Source: Mesobacillus jeotgali (GTDB taxonomy: Bacteria > Bacillota > Bacilli > Bacillales > Cytobacillaceae). From it: 64,000 nucleotides of DNA. Positions 41,865 through 48,985 of the stretch are shown here, one piece after another. The DNA is taken from the NCBI RefSeq assembly GCF_031759225.1, contig NZ_CP134494.1:2912501-2976500 (forward strand), written 5' to 3'. The notes beneath the pieces were generated by a model. It was not told the DNA's origin and did no database searches. It saw nothing but the letters and a program-made list of their open reading frames with translations. Within the stretch, counting starts at the first letter, position 1, and each line of letters starts with the position of its first letter. The position numbers and the translations under genes are program-made.

Positions 41865-42557
41865 TTGGATAAAAATGAGGTGAAAAGTGTCCTGTCCAAG
41901 TTTTCTTTGTTCAGGGACCTTGATGATTATGAACTTGATAAAATTGTAGATATATCAATCTCGCGGGAATGGAAGAAAAACAGCCATATTTTCATGCAGG
42001 GCGATCCGCTTGAAAATGTGTATTTCATTCATGAAGGGAAGGTCAAAATATATAAAAGTGACGCAAATGGCCGGGAGCAGATTGTGGCCATCCTGAAAAA
42101 AGGCGAGATGTTCCCGCATGTCGGTTTTTTCCGGAAAGGCGGCTACCCAGGTTATTCAGAGGTTTTGGAGCAGGCAAGCCTTGTCGTCGTCCCGATTTCA
42201 CAATTCGAGAAAGTCCTTGTGGATAATCCCCACTTGAGCATCAAGGTATTCAAGGTGCTTGGTGAAAAAATTGTTGACCTTCAGGAAAGACTTGAAGCAC
42301 AAATACTGAACAACACCTATGAACAGATCATAAAGCTTTTGATCAGATTAGGTGAACTGCATGGAGAAAAACAGGAGGATGGCAAGGTGCTGTTGAAAGC
42401 TGATTTCACCAATAAAGACCTCGCCAATATGATTGGGACGACTAGGGAAACGGTAAGCAGGACGTTAACTAAAATGAAAAAAGATGAACTTATCCTTACC
42501 GATTCAAACGGGAACATGATATTGGACCCTGATGTCTTAATGGATGAGCTTGTTTAA
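41865..42557 (+). CDS. Crp/Fnr-family transcriptional regulator (second paralogue)
   Basis: A 230-residue regulator closely similar to the one at 31105-31794: the sensor shares MQGDPLENVYFIHEGKVKIY and the GREQIVAIL-KKGEMFPHVGFFRKG run, and the HTH is TNKDLANMIGTTRETVSRTL. It has no cysteine at all, which excludes an Fe-S or thiol sensor. The start is TTG at 41865, with TTGAGGTG six bases before; the GTG at 41856 falls inside that ribosome binding site. It converges on hcp, whose promoter has a perfect TGTGA-N6-TCACA box. A role in the response to NO, hydroxylamine or low oxygen is inferred from context. Confidence 0.92.
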   Translation: MDKNEVKSVLSKFSLFRDLDDYELDKIVDISISREWKKNSHIFMQGDPLENVYFIHEGKVKIYKSDANGREQIVAILKKGEMFPHVGFFRKGGYPGYSEVLEQASLVVVPISQFEKVLVDNPHLSIKVFKVLGEKIVDLQERLEAQILNNTYEQIIKLLIRLGELHGEKQEDGKVLLKADFTNKDLANMIGTTRETVSRTLTKMKKDELILTDSNGNMILDPDVLMDELV

Positions 42558-42610
42558 TTTTTCTCCATACTATACCTTACTGGATAGACATATCCTCAAA
42601 GCAACCATAA

Positions 42611-42644
42611 TTAAACGCCCGGAGCCAGCTCCGGGCGTTCTATT
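42611..42644. terminator. Bidirectional terminator between crp paralogue and hcp
   Basis: AACGCCCGGAGC at 42614-42625 and GCTCCGGGCGTT at 42628-42639 form a perfect 12-bp stem with a two-base centre, flanked by AT-rich tails on both sides. Confidence 0.88.
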
Positions 42645-42647
42645 TTA

Positions 42648-43949
42648 TTATTTAGTTTTGCTTAATCCCATCATTGTTTCCATATCTTCTTGTGCAGTGG
42701 TGATCAGCTTCAGATTGAATGTATCCTGAAGTACTTCCATCACTCCATCAGAAATGAATTCTGGCGGCTTTGGTCCAATGCGGATATCCTGGATTCCAAG
42801 ACTGAATAATCCAAGCAGGATTGCAACAGCTTTTTGCTCGAACCAAGAAAGTACGATGCTTACAGGCAGTTCATTAACGTCACATTCAAACGCATCAGCA
42901 AGAGCCTTCGCAATTTTCACAGTGGATACAGAGTTATTACACTGACCAAGATCCAGGTATCTAGGGATATTTGTTCCTGGGACTACACCATAATCTACAT
43001 CATTGAAACGGAATTTACCGCATGAAGTAGTCAGGATCACAGCTTCAGGAGGCAGAGATGTTGCAAGCTCACGGTAATATTCGCCGCCTTTACCTGGTGC
43101 GTCACAGCCCGCAATGACGAAGAAGCGCTTGATCTTGCCGGCCTTAACAGCTTCAATGACCTCTGGGGCAAGGCCGATCACTGTTTCGTGATGGAATCCT
43201 GTCACTAATGTTTCTTCTGATTCCATATTTGCTTCAGGCAATTCCAATGCTCTTTCAATCAGCATTGAGAAATCATCATTTTCAATTTTCCTTACATTTT
43301 CAAGGCCTGCTACTTCATATGTAAACATACGGTCTGCATATGAACCTTTGATTGGCATGACACAGTTTGTCGTAGCCAGGATTGCCCCTGGGAACTTTTC
43401 AAACAGTCGGCGCTGGTCAAACCAGGCTTTTCCGATATTCCCCTTAAGATGAGGATACTTTTTCAATGCTGGATAGCCATGGGCCGGGAGCATCTCGGAG
43501 TGAGTATAAATGTTGATTCCCTTACCTTCTGTTTGTTTAAGCAATTCTTCCAGTGCGAACAGGTTATGTCCTGTGACGACGATTGCCTTCCCTTCGATCT
43601 TATTCTGGCTTACCTTCACAGGCTGCGGAATTCCAAGGCGGCTCGTGTGTGCTTCATCAAGCATTTCCATCACACGTACAGCTGACTGGCCAACCTTCAT
43701 TGCCATATCGATATGTTCTTGAACATTAAAGTTCGAGTTCGTTAATGTCATATATAATGCTTCATGGGTTGTAGCGTCAACAAATGGATCTGTGAAGCCA
43801 AGCTGATTTGCATGTGTTCTATATGCTGCGATTCCCTTCAAAGCAAAAATCATTGTGTCCTGAAGACTTGCGATTGTTTCATCTTTTCCGCAAACACCAA
43901 CAACCTTACATCCTCCTGTCGGCGTTTGTTCACATTGGTAACAAAACAT
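42648..43949 (-). CDS. hcp: Hybrid cluster protein (hydroxylamine reductase, protein S-nitrosylase family)
   Basis: A 433-residue Fe-S protein. The N-terminal cluster motif uses Cys3, Cys6, Cys14 and Cys20 in CYQCEQTPTGGCKVVGVC. Hybrid-cluster ligands are visible later: His/Glu in VVTGHNLFALEELL, Cys in TTNCVMP, Cys in VIAGCDAPGKGGEYYRE and TTSCGKFRFND, and Glu/Lys regions near the end. Hcp reduces NO or hydroxylamine under anaerobiosis. It is shorter than some E. coli-type Hcp (~550) but of normal Gram-positive length class. A perfect FNR/CRP-type palindrome 64 bp upstream and the convergent Crp/Fnr gene indicate oxygen- or NO-dependent control. Confidence 0.95.
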   Translation of the reverse strand: MFCYQCEQTPTGGCKVVGVCGKDETIASLQDTMIFALKGIAAYRTHANQLGFTDPFVDATTHEALYMTLTNSNFNVQEHIDMAMKVGQSAVRVMEMLDEAHTSRLGIPQPVKVSQNKIEGKAIVVTGHNLFALEELLKQTEGKGINIYTHSEMLPAHGYPALKKYPHLKGNIGKAWFDQRRLFEKFPGAILATTNCVMPIKGSYADRMFTYEVAGLENVRKIENDDFSMLIERALELPEANMESEETLVTGFHHETVIGLAPEVIEAVKAGKIKRFFVIAGCDAPGKGGEYYRELATSLPPEAVILTTSCGKFRFNDVDYGVVPGTNIPRYLDLGQCNNSVSTVKIAKALADAFECDVNELPVSIVLSWFEQKAVAILLGLFSLGIQDIRIGPKPPEFISDGVMEVLQDTFNLKLITTAQEDMETMMGLSKTK

Positions 43950-44012
43950 ATGTGGATTCCCCTCTTCTGCGTTATTTACTTTTACAGCATACAGAGGATG
44001 AAAATCTGGTTA

Positions 44013-44028
44013 TGTGACCTAAATCACA
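44013..44028 (-). promoter_or_regulatory. FNR/CRP-type operator of hcp
   Basis: TGTGACCTAAATCACA is a perfect TGTGA-N6-TCACA palindrome, 64 bp before the hcp ATG. A ResD-like TTTGTGAAA half-site (seen as its complement near 44040-44050) lies just beyond. It is the best of the five boxes in the window. Confidence 0.72.
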
Positions 44029-44163
44029 CTAAAGGCATTTTTCACAAAGTGTTCAAAAAACCAAGTCGATATGATGAAGCTATAAAAACACTCAACATTG
44101 AACAGGGACATTCCTCTTCACATAACCTAATATAAGAATTTCTGCAGAGGAGGATGTTCATCG

Positions 44164-44637
44164 ATGGCAACCAACCATCCTGACCGCCCAAAAAAACATG
44201 AGGCCCTTGAACAATGGTTCAAATCTATGAATCAACTGATGCAAGAGAAGCCGGTAAAAGGTATATTGCAAAGCATTGATGATTTTTTCAGACAGCCCTT
44301 TCCACATTCCCCTTTCAATATAGCTTTAAATGAAACAGAAAAAGAGTATATTGTGAAAGCGGAATTGCCAGGAGTAAAAAGAGACCAAATCTCCATCAAT
44401 ATCATCAATAACTCCCTGACGATATTAGTCAACCAAACTGACGTCACTTCAGAAATCAACGATATCGCCAGATCAGAAAAGCACATGGCTTCGACACGGC
44501 GGTTAAGCAGGACAATTCCCTTTTCTGTTCCTGTCAATGAAAGAAGAACCCGCGCTTCCTACCGAGATGGACTGCTTGAAGTCAAGGTCGCAAAAAAGCA
44601 AGGCAAGAAAATTGATATATTAGATCAGGATGAATGA
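44164..44637 (+). CDS. Small heat shock protein, Hsp20/alpha-crystallin family
   Basis: A 157-residue ATP-independent chaperone. A variable N-terminal arm (about 1-55, with FFRQPFPHSPFNIA) leads into the alpha-crystallin domain: YIVKAELPGVKRDQISI, the strands NNSLTILVNQ, and the signature near ASYRDGLLEVKVAKKQ, where the usual A-x-x-x-n-GVL block is changed to ASYRDGLLEV. GAGGAGG lies upstream of the ATG. Which paralogue (CotM, CotP, YocM-like) cannot be decided. It stands alone, with hcp divergent on the other side. Confidence 0.9.
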   Translation: MATNHPDRPKKHEALEQWFKSMNQLMQEKPVKGILQSIDDFFRQPFPHSPFNIALNETEKEYIVKAELPGVKRDQISINIINNSLTILVNQTDVTSEINDIARSEKHMASTRRLSRTIPFSVPVNERRTRASYRDGLLEVKVAKKQGKKIDILDQDE

Positions 44638-44739
44638 GGCTGCCTTGGCCTTACCTGCCAAGAGCTGGAGCTGGCCGATTCTCGAATTGAAGATTTTCAC
44701 TTTATCTATTTAAAAAAGTGCTCTGTAAATATTGGTTCA

Positions 44740-44985
44740 CAGTGTGTGAAAATAGACGTAAAAATTTTGCTTAAATCGGAAACGACCCTTATTTCCTTAA
44801 AAATAAGGGTCGTTTTTCCGGTTATTCAATTCAAATCGTTGAATTTCATCTTATTTTTTGCAGTTTACCGGAATATCTCCGCTTATTACTGCTTCATAAG
44901 CTTTTAAACTATACAATAGCCGGATTTTCTCCGCTTATAAATTCTCAAACCTACATAAAAATCAACAATGGATGACAACAACGCA
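44740..44985. repeat. Dispersed intergenic element, copy 2 (about 245 bp)
   Basis: Second copy of the element at 24896-25146, same orientation. A strong internal hairpin is formed by AAACGACCCTTATTT and AAATAAGGGTCGTTT (about 44782-44817), which is degraded in copy 1. Words GCCGGA, ACCGGAA and CCGCTTA recur. It fills the gap between convergent hsp20 and yppG. Non-coding. Confidence 0.78.
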
Positions 44986-45026
44986 AAAAAACAAACAAGC
45001 AGGCGGCCTGCTTGTTTGTTTGCTCT
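44986..45026. terminator. Bidirectional terminator hsp20/yppG
   Basis: ACAAACAAGCAGGC at 44991-45004 pairs with GCCTGCTTGTTTGT at 45006-45019, a 14-bp perfect stem bounded by A and T runs. Confidence 0.9.
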
Positions 45027-45082
45027 TTTGACTTTTCAATCCCACCATAGCATTTCGGGAATAAAGGAGATCCCCATCTCCG

Positions 45083-45661
45083 CTAAACCTTGAACATCCC
45101 CCCAAGTCCTTTGACCAGCGAAGAAACCTGGGTCACTGCATTCATCATCTGACCGGCTGTATCCACCATTTTGTTGACATCCAGGTTGCCATCCTGGCTT
45201 TTAAACGAGTTCATGATCGATTGCAGACCAGTTGACTGCTTCGGCATGAACGCATATTGAGGATATGGATTGAAATTCTGATAGTCTGCTTGAGGGTTAT
45301 AGTAGCCATAAATAGGGTCACCCTCAGGTTCAAGCGGATTTTGGAAAAGCATTTTTGAATAGTCATTTTTATTCCCAGCCATTGGATTAACTTGGTTCCA
45401 ATAGGAATTTCCCTGCTGCATATAGGGATTCACCGGACTTCCCTGCCCTGTATATGAATTCACCGGGTTCTCCTGCTGCATATATGGGTTTTGCCAGTTT
45501 CCTGGCATCGCGTTCCAATATGAAGGGTTATATTGCTGAGGGAGCGGTTGCTGCCGGTTCATATCTTGATGATTCCCATATATAAAATTTGGATCCGGGT
45601 AATGTTGATTTTCCCACCATTGTGGATGATGGGAATTCGTCTTATTTCTGCGGCCAAACAT
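45083..45661 (-). CDS. yppG: YppG-family spore coat protein
   Basis: A 192-residue protein in two parts. The first ~130 residues are low-complexity, rich in Asn, Gln, Pro and Tyr, with imperfect repeats of the NPYMQQENPVNSY type. The last ~50 are the conserved YppG domain: STGLQSIMNSFKSQDGNLDV, then KMVDTAGQMMNAVTQV. B. subtilis YppG (125 residues) is a spore coat protein, so this version is longer through the repeat part. The open frame extends nine codons, but CGGAGGAGG is the ribosome binding site of ATG 45661. It diverges from yppF. Confidence 0.88.
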   Translation of the reverse strand: MFGRRNKTNSHHPQWWENQHYPDPNFIYGNHQDMNRQQPLPQQYNPSYWNAMPGNWQNPYMQQENPVNSYTGQGSPVNPYMQQGNSYWNQVNPMAGNKNDYSKMLFQNPLEPEGDPIYGYYNPQADYQNFNPYPQYAFMPKQSTGLQSIMNSFKSQDGNLDVNKMVDTAGQMMNAVTQVSSLVKGLGGMFKV

Positions 45662-45852
45662 GGCGAACATCCTCCTCCGGGTTTTCATTACGATATTATA
45701 TGTTATGGCCGCCCAGTTGGTGATAAGGCTGGAAGGTACTTCCGGTTTTGTCTAATGGTGAAATATGTTGTCGGAAGTTTCAATTTTTGAAAAATAATTA
45801 CCAATCGTATTTTCATGATACGATTATTTCAAATGATGGAGGAGGATGAAAG

Positions 45853-46050
45853 ATGAACGTTCACGAACTGAAAACTCTATTTGCCGAGACAAAAGCATAT
45901 ACTCCGGAACATGTAAATGAATTGCTTGATTTCACTAAAAAATCGTATATTCAGAATGAAATTACCATTTTAGAATACCGGAACCTGGTTCGTGAGCTGG
46001 AATTGCAAGGTGCCGTCATCCCTGAAGAACAGAAAGAAATATCCATTTAA
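45853..46050 (+). CDS. yppF: YppF-family protein
   Basis: A 65-residue helical protein: MNVHELKTLFAETKAYTPEH, then LLDFTKKSYIQNEITILEYRN and VRELELQGAVIP. It agrees with B. subtilis YppF (62 residues) in sequence and in place between yppG and yppE. GGAGGAGG lies eight bases before the ATG. Function unknown. Its transcription terminator has been split by the IS element 27 bp after the stop. Confidence 0.9.
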   Translation: MNVHELKTLFAETKAYTPEHVNELLDFTKKSYIQNEITILEYRNLVRELELQGAVIPEEQKEISI

Positions 46051-46058
46051 ACACGTAG

Positions 46059-46076
46059 AAGCACCAGTTCACTGAA
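46059..46076. terminator. Left part of a terminator split by the IS element
   Basis: GAAGCACCAGTTCACTGAA here, joined to CTGGTGCTTC at 47750-47759 after removing the IS and one GAA repeat, restores a 14-bp perfect stem (GAAGCACCAGTTCA with TGAACTGGTGCTTC, one-base centre). This would be the shared terminator of yppF and yppE. Confidence 0.8.
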
Positions 46077-46145
46077 TGATATGCTCCCCTTTAGGTAGAC
46101 AGATTAAAAAATAAAAATCTGTTTACTTAAAGGGGAGTATTTTTT

Positions 46146-46823
46146 ATGTCAAAAAGGACATATTCATTCCAAGATAAAATCAAGATCGTAGAGGCGTTAA
46201 AAAAGGGTAGCCATTCTATTTCAGAGCTGAAGTTTATATACAAAGTAAATGATCATGCAATTTATGATTGGGTCTACAGGTATGAAAAATACGGAGCAGA
46301 AGGATTAAAGAAGTCTTCTACCTGGAAGAGGTATTCTAAGGAACTTAAGCTGGCGGCTGTACAGGACTATCTTAGTGGGGACTACTCTCAAAATGATGTT
46401 ATCAGAAAGTATGAAATCTCATGTAGACGAGTCCTCCAGAAATGGATTAACAAGTATAATAGTCATAGAGAATTAAAGGACACTTCCAAAGGAAGGACAA
46501 ACACTATGACTAGAAGAAACACTACCATAAATGAACGAAAAGAGATTGTGCTCTATTGCCTTGAGAACGGCAAGGATTATCAGAAGGCAGCTGAGACCTT
46601 TAAGGTCTCTTACCAACAAGTATATCAATGGGTTAAAAAGTATGAGGATGGCGGCGAAGAAGCCCTTCGGGATAAGCGAGGGAGGAAAAAGGAAGAAGTT
46701 GAACTCTCCCCAGAACAGAAGATGAAATTGGAGATGAAGAGGCTTGCGAGTGAAAATGAGCGATTACGCGCAGAGAACTTATTCCTAAAAAAGTTAGAGG
46801 AGATCGAAAGGAGGCGAAGATAA
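46146..46823 (+). CDS. IS3-family transposase OrfA
   Basis: A 225-residue DNA-binding protein with two helix-turn-helix units (KIVEALKKGSHSISELKFIY, and EIVLYCLENGKDYQKAAETF) and a C-terminal leucine zipper (KLEMKRLASENERLRAENLF) for multimerisation, standard for the IS150 group. Near its end AAAAAAG at 46787-46793 is a classic slippery heptamer in the right frame (A-AAA-AAG) for -1 slippage into orfB. Without slippage OrfA alone is made, which regulates transposition. Confidence 0.93.
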   Translation: MSKRTYSFQDKIKIVEALKKGSHSISELKFIYKVNDHAIYDWVYRYEKYGAEGLKKSSTWKRYSKELKLAAVQDYLSGDYSQNDVIRKYEISCRRVLQKWINKYNSHRELKDTSKGRTNTMTRRNTTINERKEIVLYCLENGKDYQKAAETFKVSYQQVYQWVKKYEDGGEEALRDKRGRKKEEVELSPEQKMKLEMKRLASENERLRAENLFLKKLEEIERRRR

Positions 46824-46894
46824 GCCAGATACGCCTTGAGGAGAAATATATCGCTATCAAGGAACTTCACGAAGAAGAAGGATTCTCTTTCGTT

Positions 46895-47701
46895 ATGCTT
46901 TGTGAAATTGCGGGGTTGGCCAGGTCTGCATATTATAAATGGCTGAAGCGAACACCTTCCAAGCGTGAATGTCAGAATGTGATACTTGTAGAAGAAATGA
47001 AGGCTCTCCATGAGGAGGTTAAAGGAATCTACGGCTACCGCAGGATTACGATGACTTTGAATAGAAGGTTGAGCAAGAGCTTCAATGAAAAGCGAATCTA
47101 TAGGCTGATGAAGATTGTCGGCATTCAAAGCGTTATTCGGAAAAAGAAAAATCGATATAAAAAGTCAACCCCTCAACACGTCGCAGAAAACGTGTTAGAC
47201 CGTAATTTCCAAGCCGAAAGTCCTAATGAGAAATGGGTAACTGATGTGACTGAGTTCAAGTATGGAGAAGCAAAAAAGGCTTATTTGAGTGCAATTAAAG
47301 ACTTACATGATGGAGCCATCGTTAGTTACGTATTTGGACATTCCAACAACAATAAACTGGTGTTTGATACGCTGGATCAGGCCACGGCCCTACTGAATGG
47401 TGACCGCCCACTTATACATAGCGACAGGGGCTTTCAGTATACCCATTTTGGATTTAAACAAAGAATAGATCAAGCACAGATGACTCAAAGTATGTCCCGA
47501 GTCGGAAGATGTATTGACAATGGTCCAATGGAATCCTTTTGGGGATCACTGAAAAGCGAGAAATATTACATGGAGAAATATAAGACCTTTGAAGAGCTTT
47601 CTGCGGCGATTGATGAGTACATATACTTTTATAATCATGAACGTTACCAAAAAAGATTAAACGGCCTTAGCCCCTTAGAATTCAGGGCTAAAGCCGCCTA
47701 G
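46895..47701 (+). CDS. IS3-family transposase OrfB (DDE integrase core)
   Basis: The catalytic part of the transposase, read mainly as an OrfAB fusion through the -1 shift at 46787-46793; its frame is open back into that site. The 268 residues from the first ATG include the HTH_21 region (MKALHEEVKGIYGYRRITM) and the rve core with the three catalytic acids: Asp in KWVTDVTEFKYG, Asp in LIHSDRGFQYT and Glu in DNGPMESFWGSLKSE. It ends NGLSPLEFRAKAA, the normal family end. No internal stop is present. Confidence 0.94.
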   Translation: MLCEIAGLARSAYYKWLKRTPSKRECQNVILVEEMKALHEEVKGIYGYRRITMTLNRRLSKSFNEKRIYRLMKIVGIQSVIRKKKNRYKKSTPQHVAENVLDRNFQAESPNEKWVTDVTEFKYGEAKKAYLSAIKDLHDGAIVSYVFGHSNNNKLVFDTLDQATALLNGDRPLIHSDRGFQYTHFGFKQRIDQAQMTQSMSRVGRCIDNGPMESFWGSLKSEKYYMEKYKTFEELSAAIDEYIYFYNHERYQKRLNGLSPLEFRAKAA

Positions 47702-47760
47702 ATTGTTTTTATTATTTCCACTGTCTACTTGACGGGGAGCAGTTCAGAACTGGTGCTTCT

Positions 47761-48159
47761 TTATCTTTCGCCGCCATGCTGAATGTCAGCTTGTTCAATG
47801 GCTATGATCATGCTTTTTAAGATGTATTGTACGGACTGCACCTGGTCGAGGAATCTTTTTTTGCTTGTTTCTGGAAAAAAAGCCTGAACAGAGATGACTT
47901 CCAAATAGTCAGCGGCTGTTTCGATTTGATTAGCATGAAGATTCTTCGGTCTATTTTTCCTTACCCATTGCACAGCAGATTCTCTCCAGGCATCTGCGGC
48001 CATTTTGATTTCATCAGCAAATGGCTTTACTTCAGTATGAAAGTCGCCCCTGACTCCCTCTTCCTTGGAATGGTGAAATCTATTAAGAGCAGTGTCCACA
48101 TTCTCCAGCAACTTTCGGGATAATGAAAGAATGTTATTTTCCAATTCCACGTTCATCAC
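47761..48159 (-). CDS. yppE: YppE-family (DUF1798) protein
   Basis: A 132-residue all-helical protein like B. subtilis YppE (about 123 residues), with LENVDTALNRFHHSKEEGVR, WRESAVQWVRKNRP and LDQVQSVQYILKSMIIAIEQ. A four-helix bundle is known for the family; function is not. It faces yppF, with the former shared terminator now interrupted by the IS, whose right end is only 15 bp from the yppE stop codon. Two adjacent ATGs begin the frame. Confidence 0.85.
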   Translation of the reverse strand: MMNVELENNILSLSRKLLENVDTALNRFHHSKEEGVRGDFHTEVKPFADEIKMAADAWRESAVQWVRKNRPKNLHANQIETAADYLEVISVQAFFPETSKKRFLDQVQSVQYILKSMIIAIEQADIQHGGER

Positions 48160-48281
48160 ACTTTCTTTATTTCAATTTTATTTGCCTTTGCCTATCAATA
48201 TCGAGCACCTTATCATCATACAAAGAAAAAAGCAGCCTTCTGTATAAAAGCTACTTAACGATGAACCTATTCTATTATATA

Positions 48282-48536
48282 TTAAAAACTCAATTCAAGT
48301 TTTAAAGAGGGCTCCTCAGACTTTGCCTGTAACGCAGGGTTCATTGACTGAGGCATTTTCCCTTCCATTGTCTCTAAAAGAATGCGGGTTTCTGCCAAAT
48401 GGATGGAATGAGTCCCATACATTGTTTTTCGGATTTCCGTCATCGAATCATGCAGGTTCATATCTGTCACTTCAAGGCTATGGGCCATATCCGTCAACAT
48501 CCCTAAAATCTCTTCCTTTTCAATTCCTGGTCTCAT
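48282..48536 (-). CDS. Small hypothetical protein at the yppD position
   Basis: An 84-residue acidic helical protein (ILGMLTDMAHSLEVTDMNLH, then a Met-rich segment LLETMEGKMPQSMNPA). It begins with ATG at 48536, after GGAGAGATGTCC. It lies where B. subtilis has yppD, between yppE and sspM/yppC, but I am not sure of homology, so no symbol is given. No membrane or metal-binding feature. The 257-bp gap to sspM holds AT-rich DNA with a twice-occurring ATAGTAACTTTA word and a possible sigma-G promoter for sspM. Confidence 0.65.
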   Translation of the reverse strand: MRPGIEKEEILGMLTDMAHSLEVTDMNLHDSMTEIRKTMYGTHSIHLAETRILLETMEGKMPQSMNPALQAKSEEPSLKLELSF

Positions 48537-48793
48537 CGGACATCTCTCCTTACTATAGTAACTTTATTGGCTGGCAGATTAATTTTCGCTGCACATCAAA
48601 GAATCTGATCTACGGAAATATAGTAACTTTACTTGTAAATTCTACTTCTCGCTGAAACCTCCTTCAACGTTGACAAAACTAGAAGGGATTCGCCAAACAA
48701 AGTGCTTTTCAGCAACAATAGTTACAGCCTTCGACATCCATTTACCGAATGAAAAACGAGCAAATGAACAAACTAAACTCGGGAGGTGTTTAC

Positions 48794-48901
48794 ATGAATA
48801 AAAAACAACAGAAAACTGCGCAGCAGCCTGGTAAAACCGCCGAGAAGAAAACAGGATATGGCGACAAAAAGCTAGAAGGACCAAACCGTCCGGCAGAATG
48901 A
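48794..48901 (+). CDS. sspM: Small acid-soluble spore protein M
   Basis: A 35-residue, strongly basic protein with GGGAGGTG seven bases before its ATG. The C-terminal GDKKLEGPNRPAE matches the DKKLGGPNRP end of B. subtilis SspM (34 residues), and the position next to yppC is the same. SspM is a minor forespore protein under sigma-G; GAATGA with CAAACTA 16 bp downstream, about 25-50 bp ahead, could be such a promoter, but the match is weak. It converges on yppC with a shared terminator. Confidence 0.85.
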   Translation: MNKKQQKTAQQPGKTAEKKTGYGDKKLEGPNRPAE

Positions 48902-48947
48902 CCCAAAATCCTAACGCGACTTCGAAGAACCAGGAGCTGGATTAATG

Positions 48948-48981
48948 AACAAAAAGCAAGGAGATTCCTTGCTTTTTTGTT
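48948..48981. terminator. Bidirectional terminator sspM/yppC
   Basis: AAAAAGCAAGGA at 48951-48962 pairs with TCCTTGCTTTTT at 48966-48977, with tails for both directions. Confidence 0.9.
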
Positions 48982-48985
48982 TGGT

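Larger units (their letters stand above)
46077..47746 (+). mobile_element. IS3-family (IS150 group) insertion sequence, complete, 1670 bp
   Basis: The ends are matching inverted repeats: TGATATGCTCCCCTTTAGGT and onward at the left; the complement of the right end reads TGAACTGCTCCCCGTCAAGT and onward. Both share TGA-x2-TGCTCCCC-x-T-x-A-x-GTAGACAG. A 3-bp target duplication GAA flanks the element (46074-46076 and 47747-47749), the size usual for IS3/IS150. It carries orfA and orfB with a -1 frameshift signal, and both look intact, so it may be active. Confidence 0.95.
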
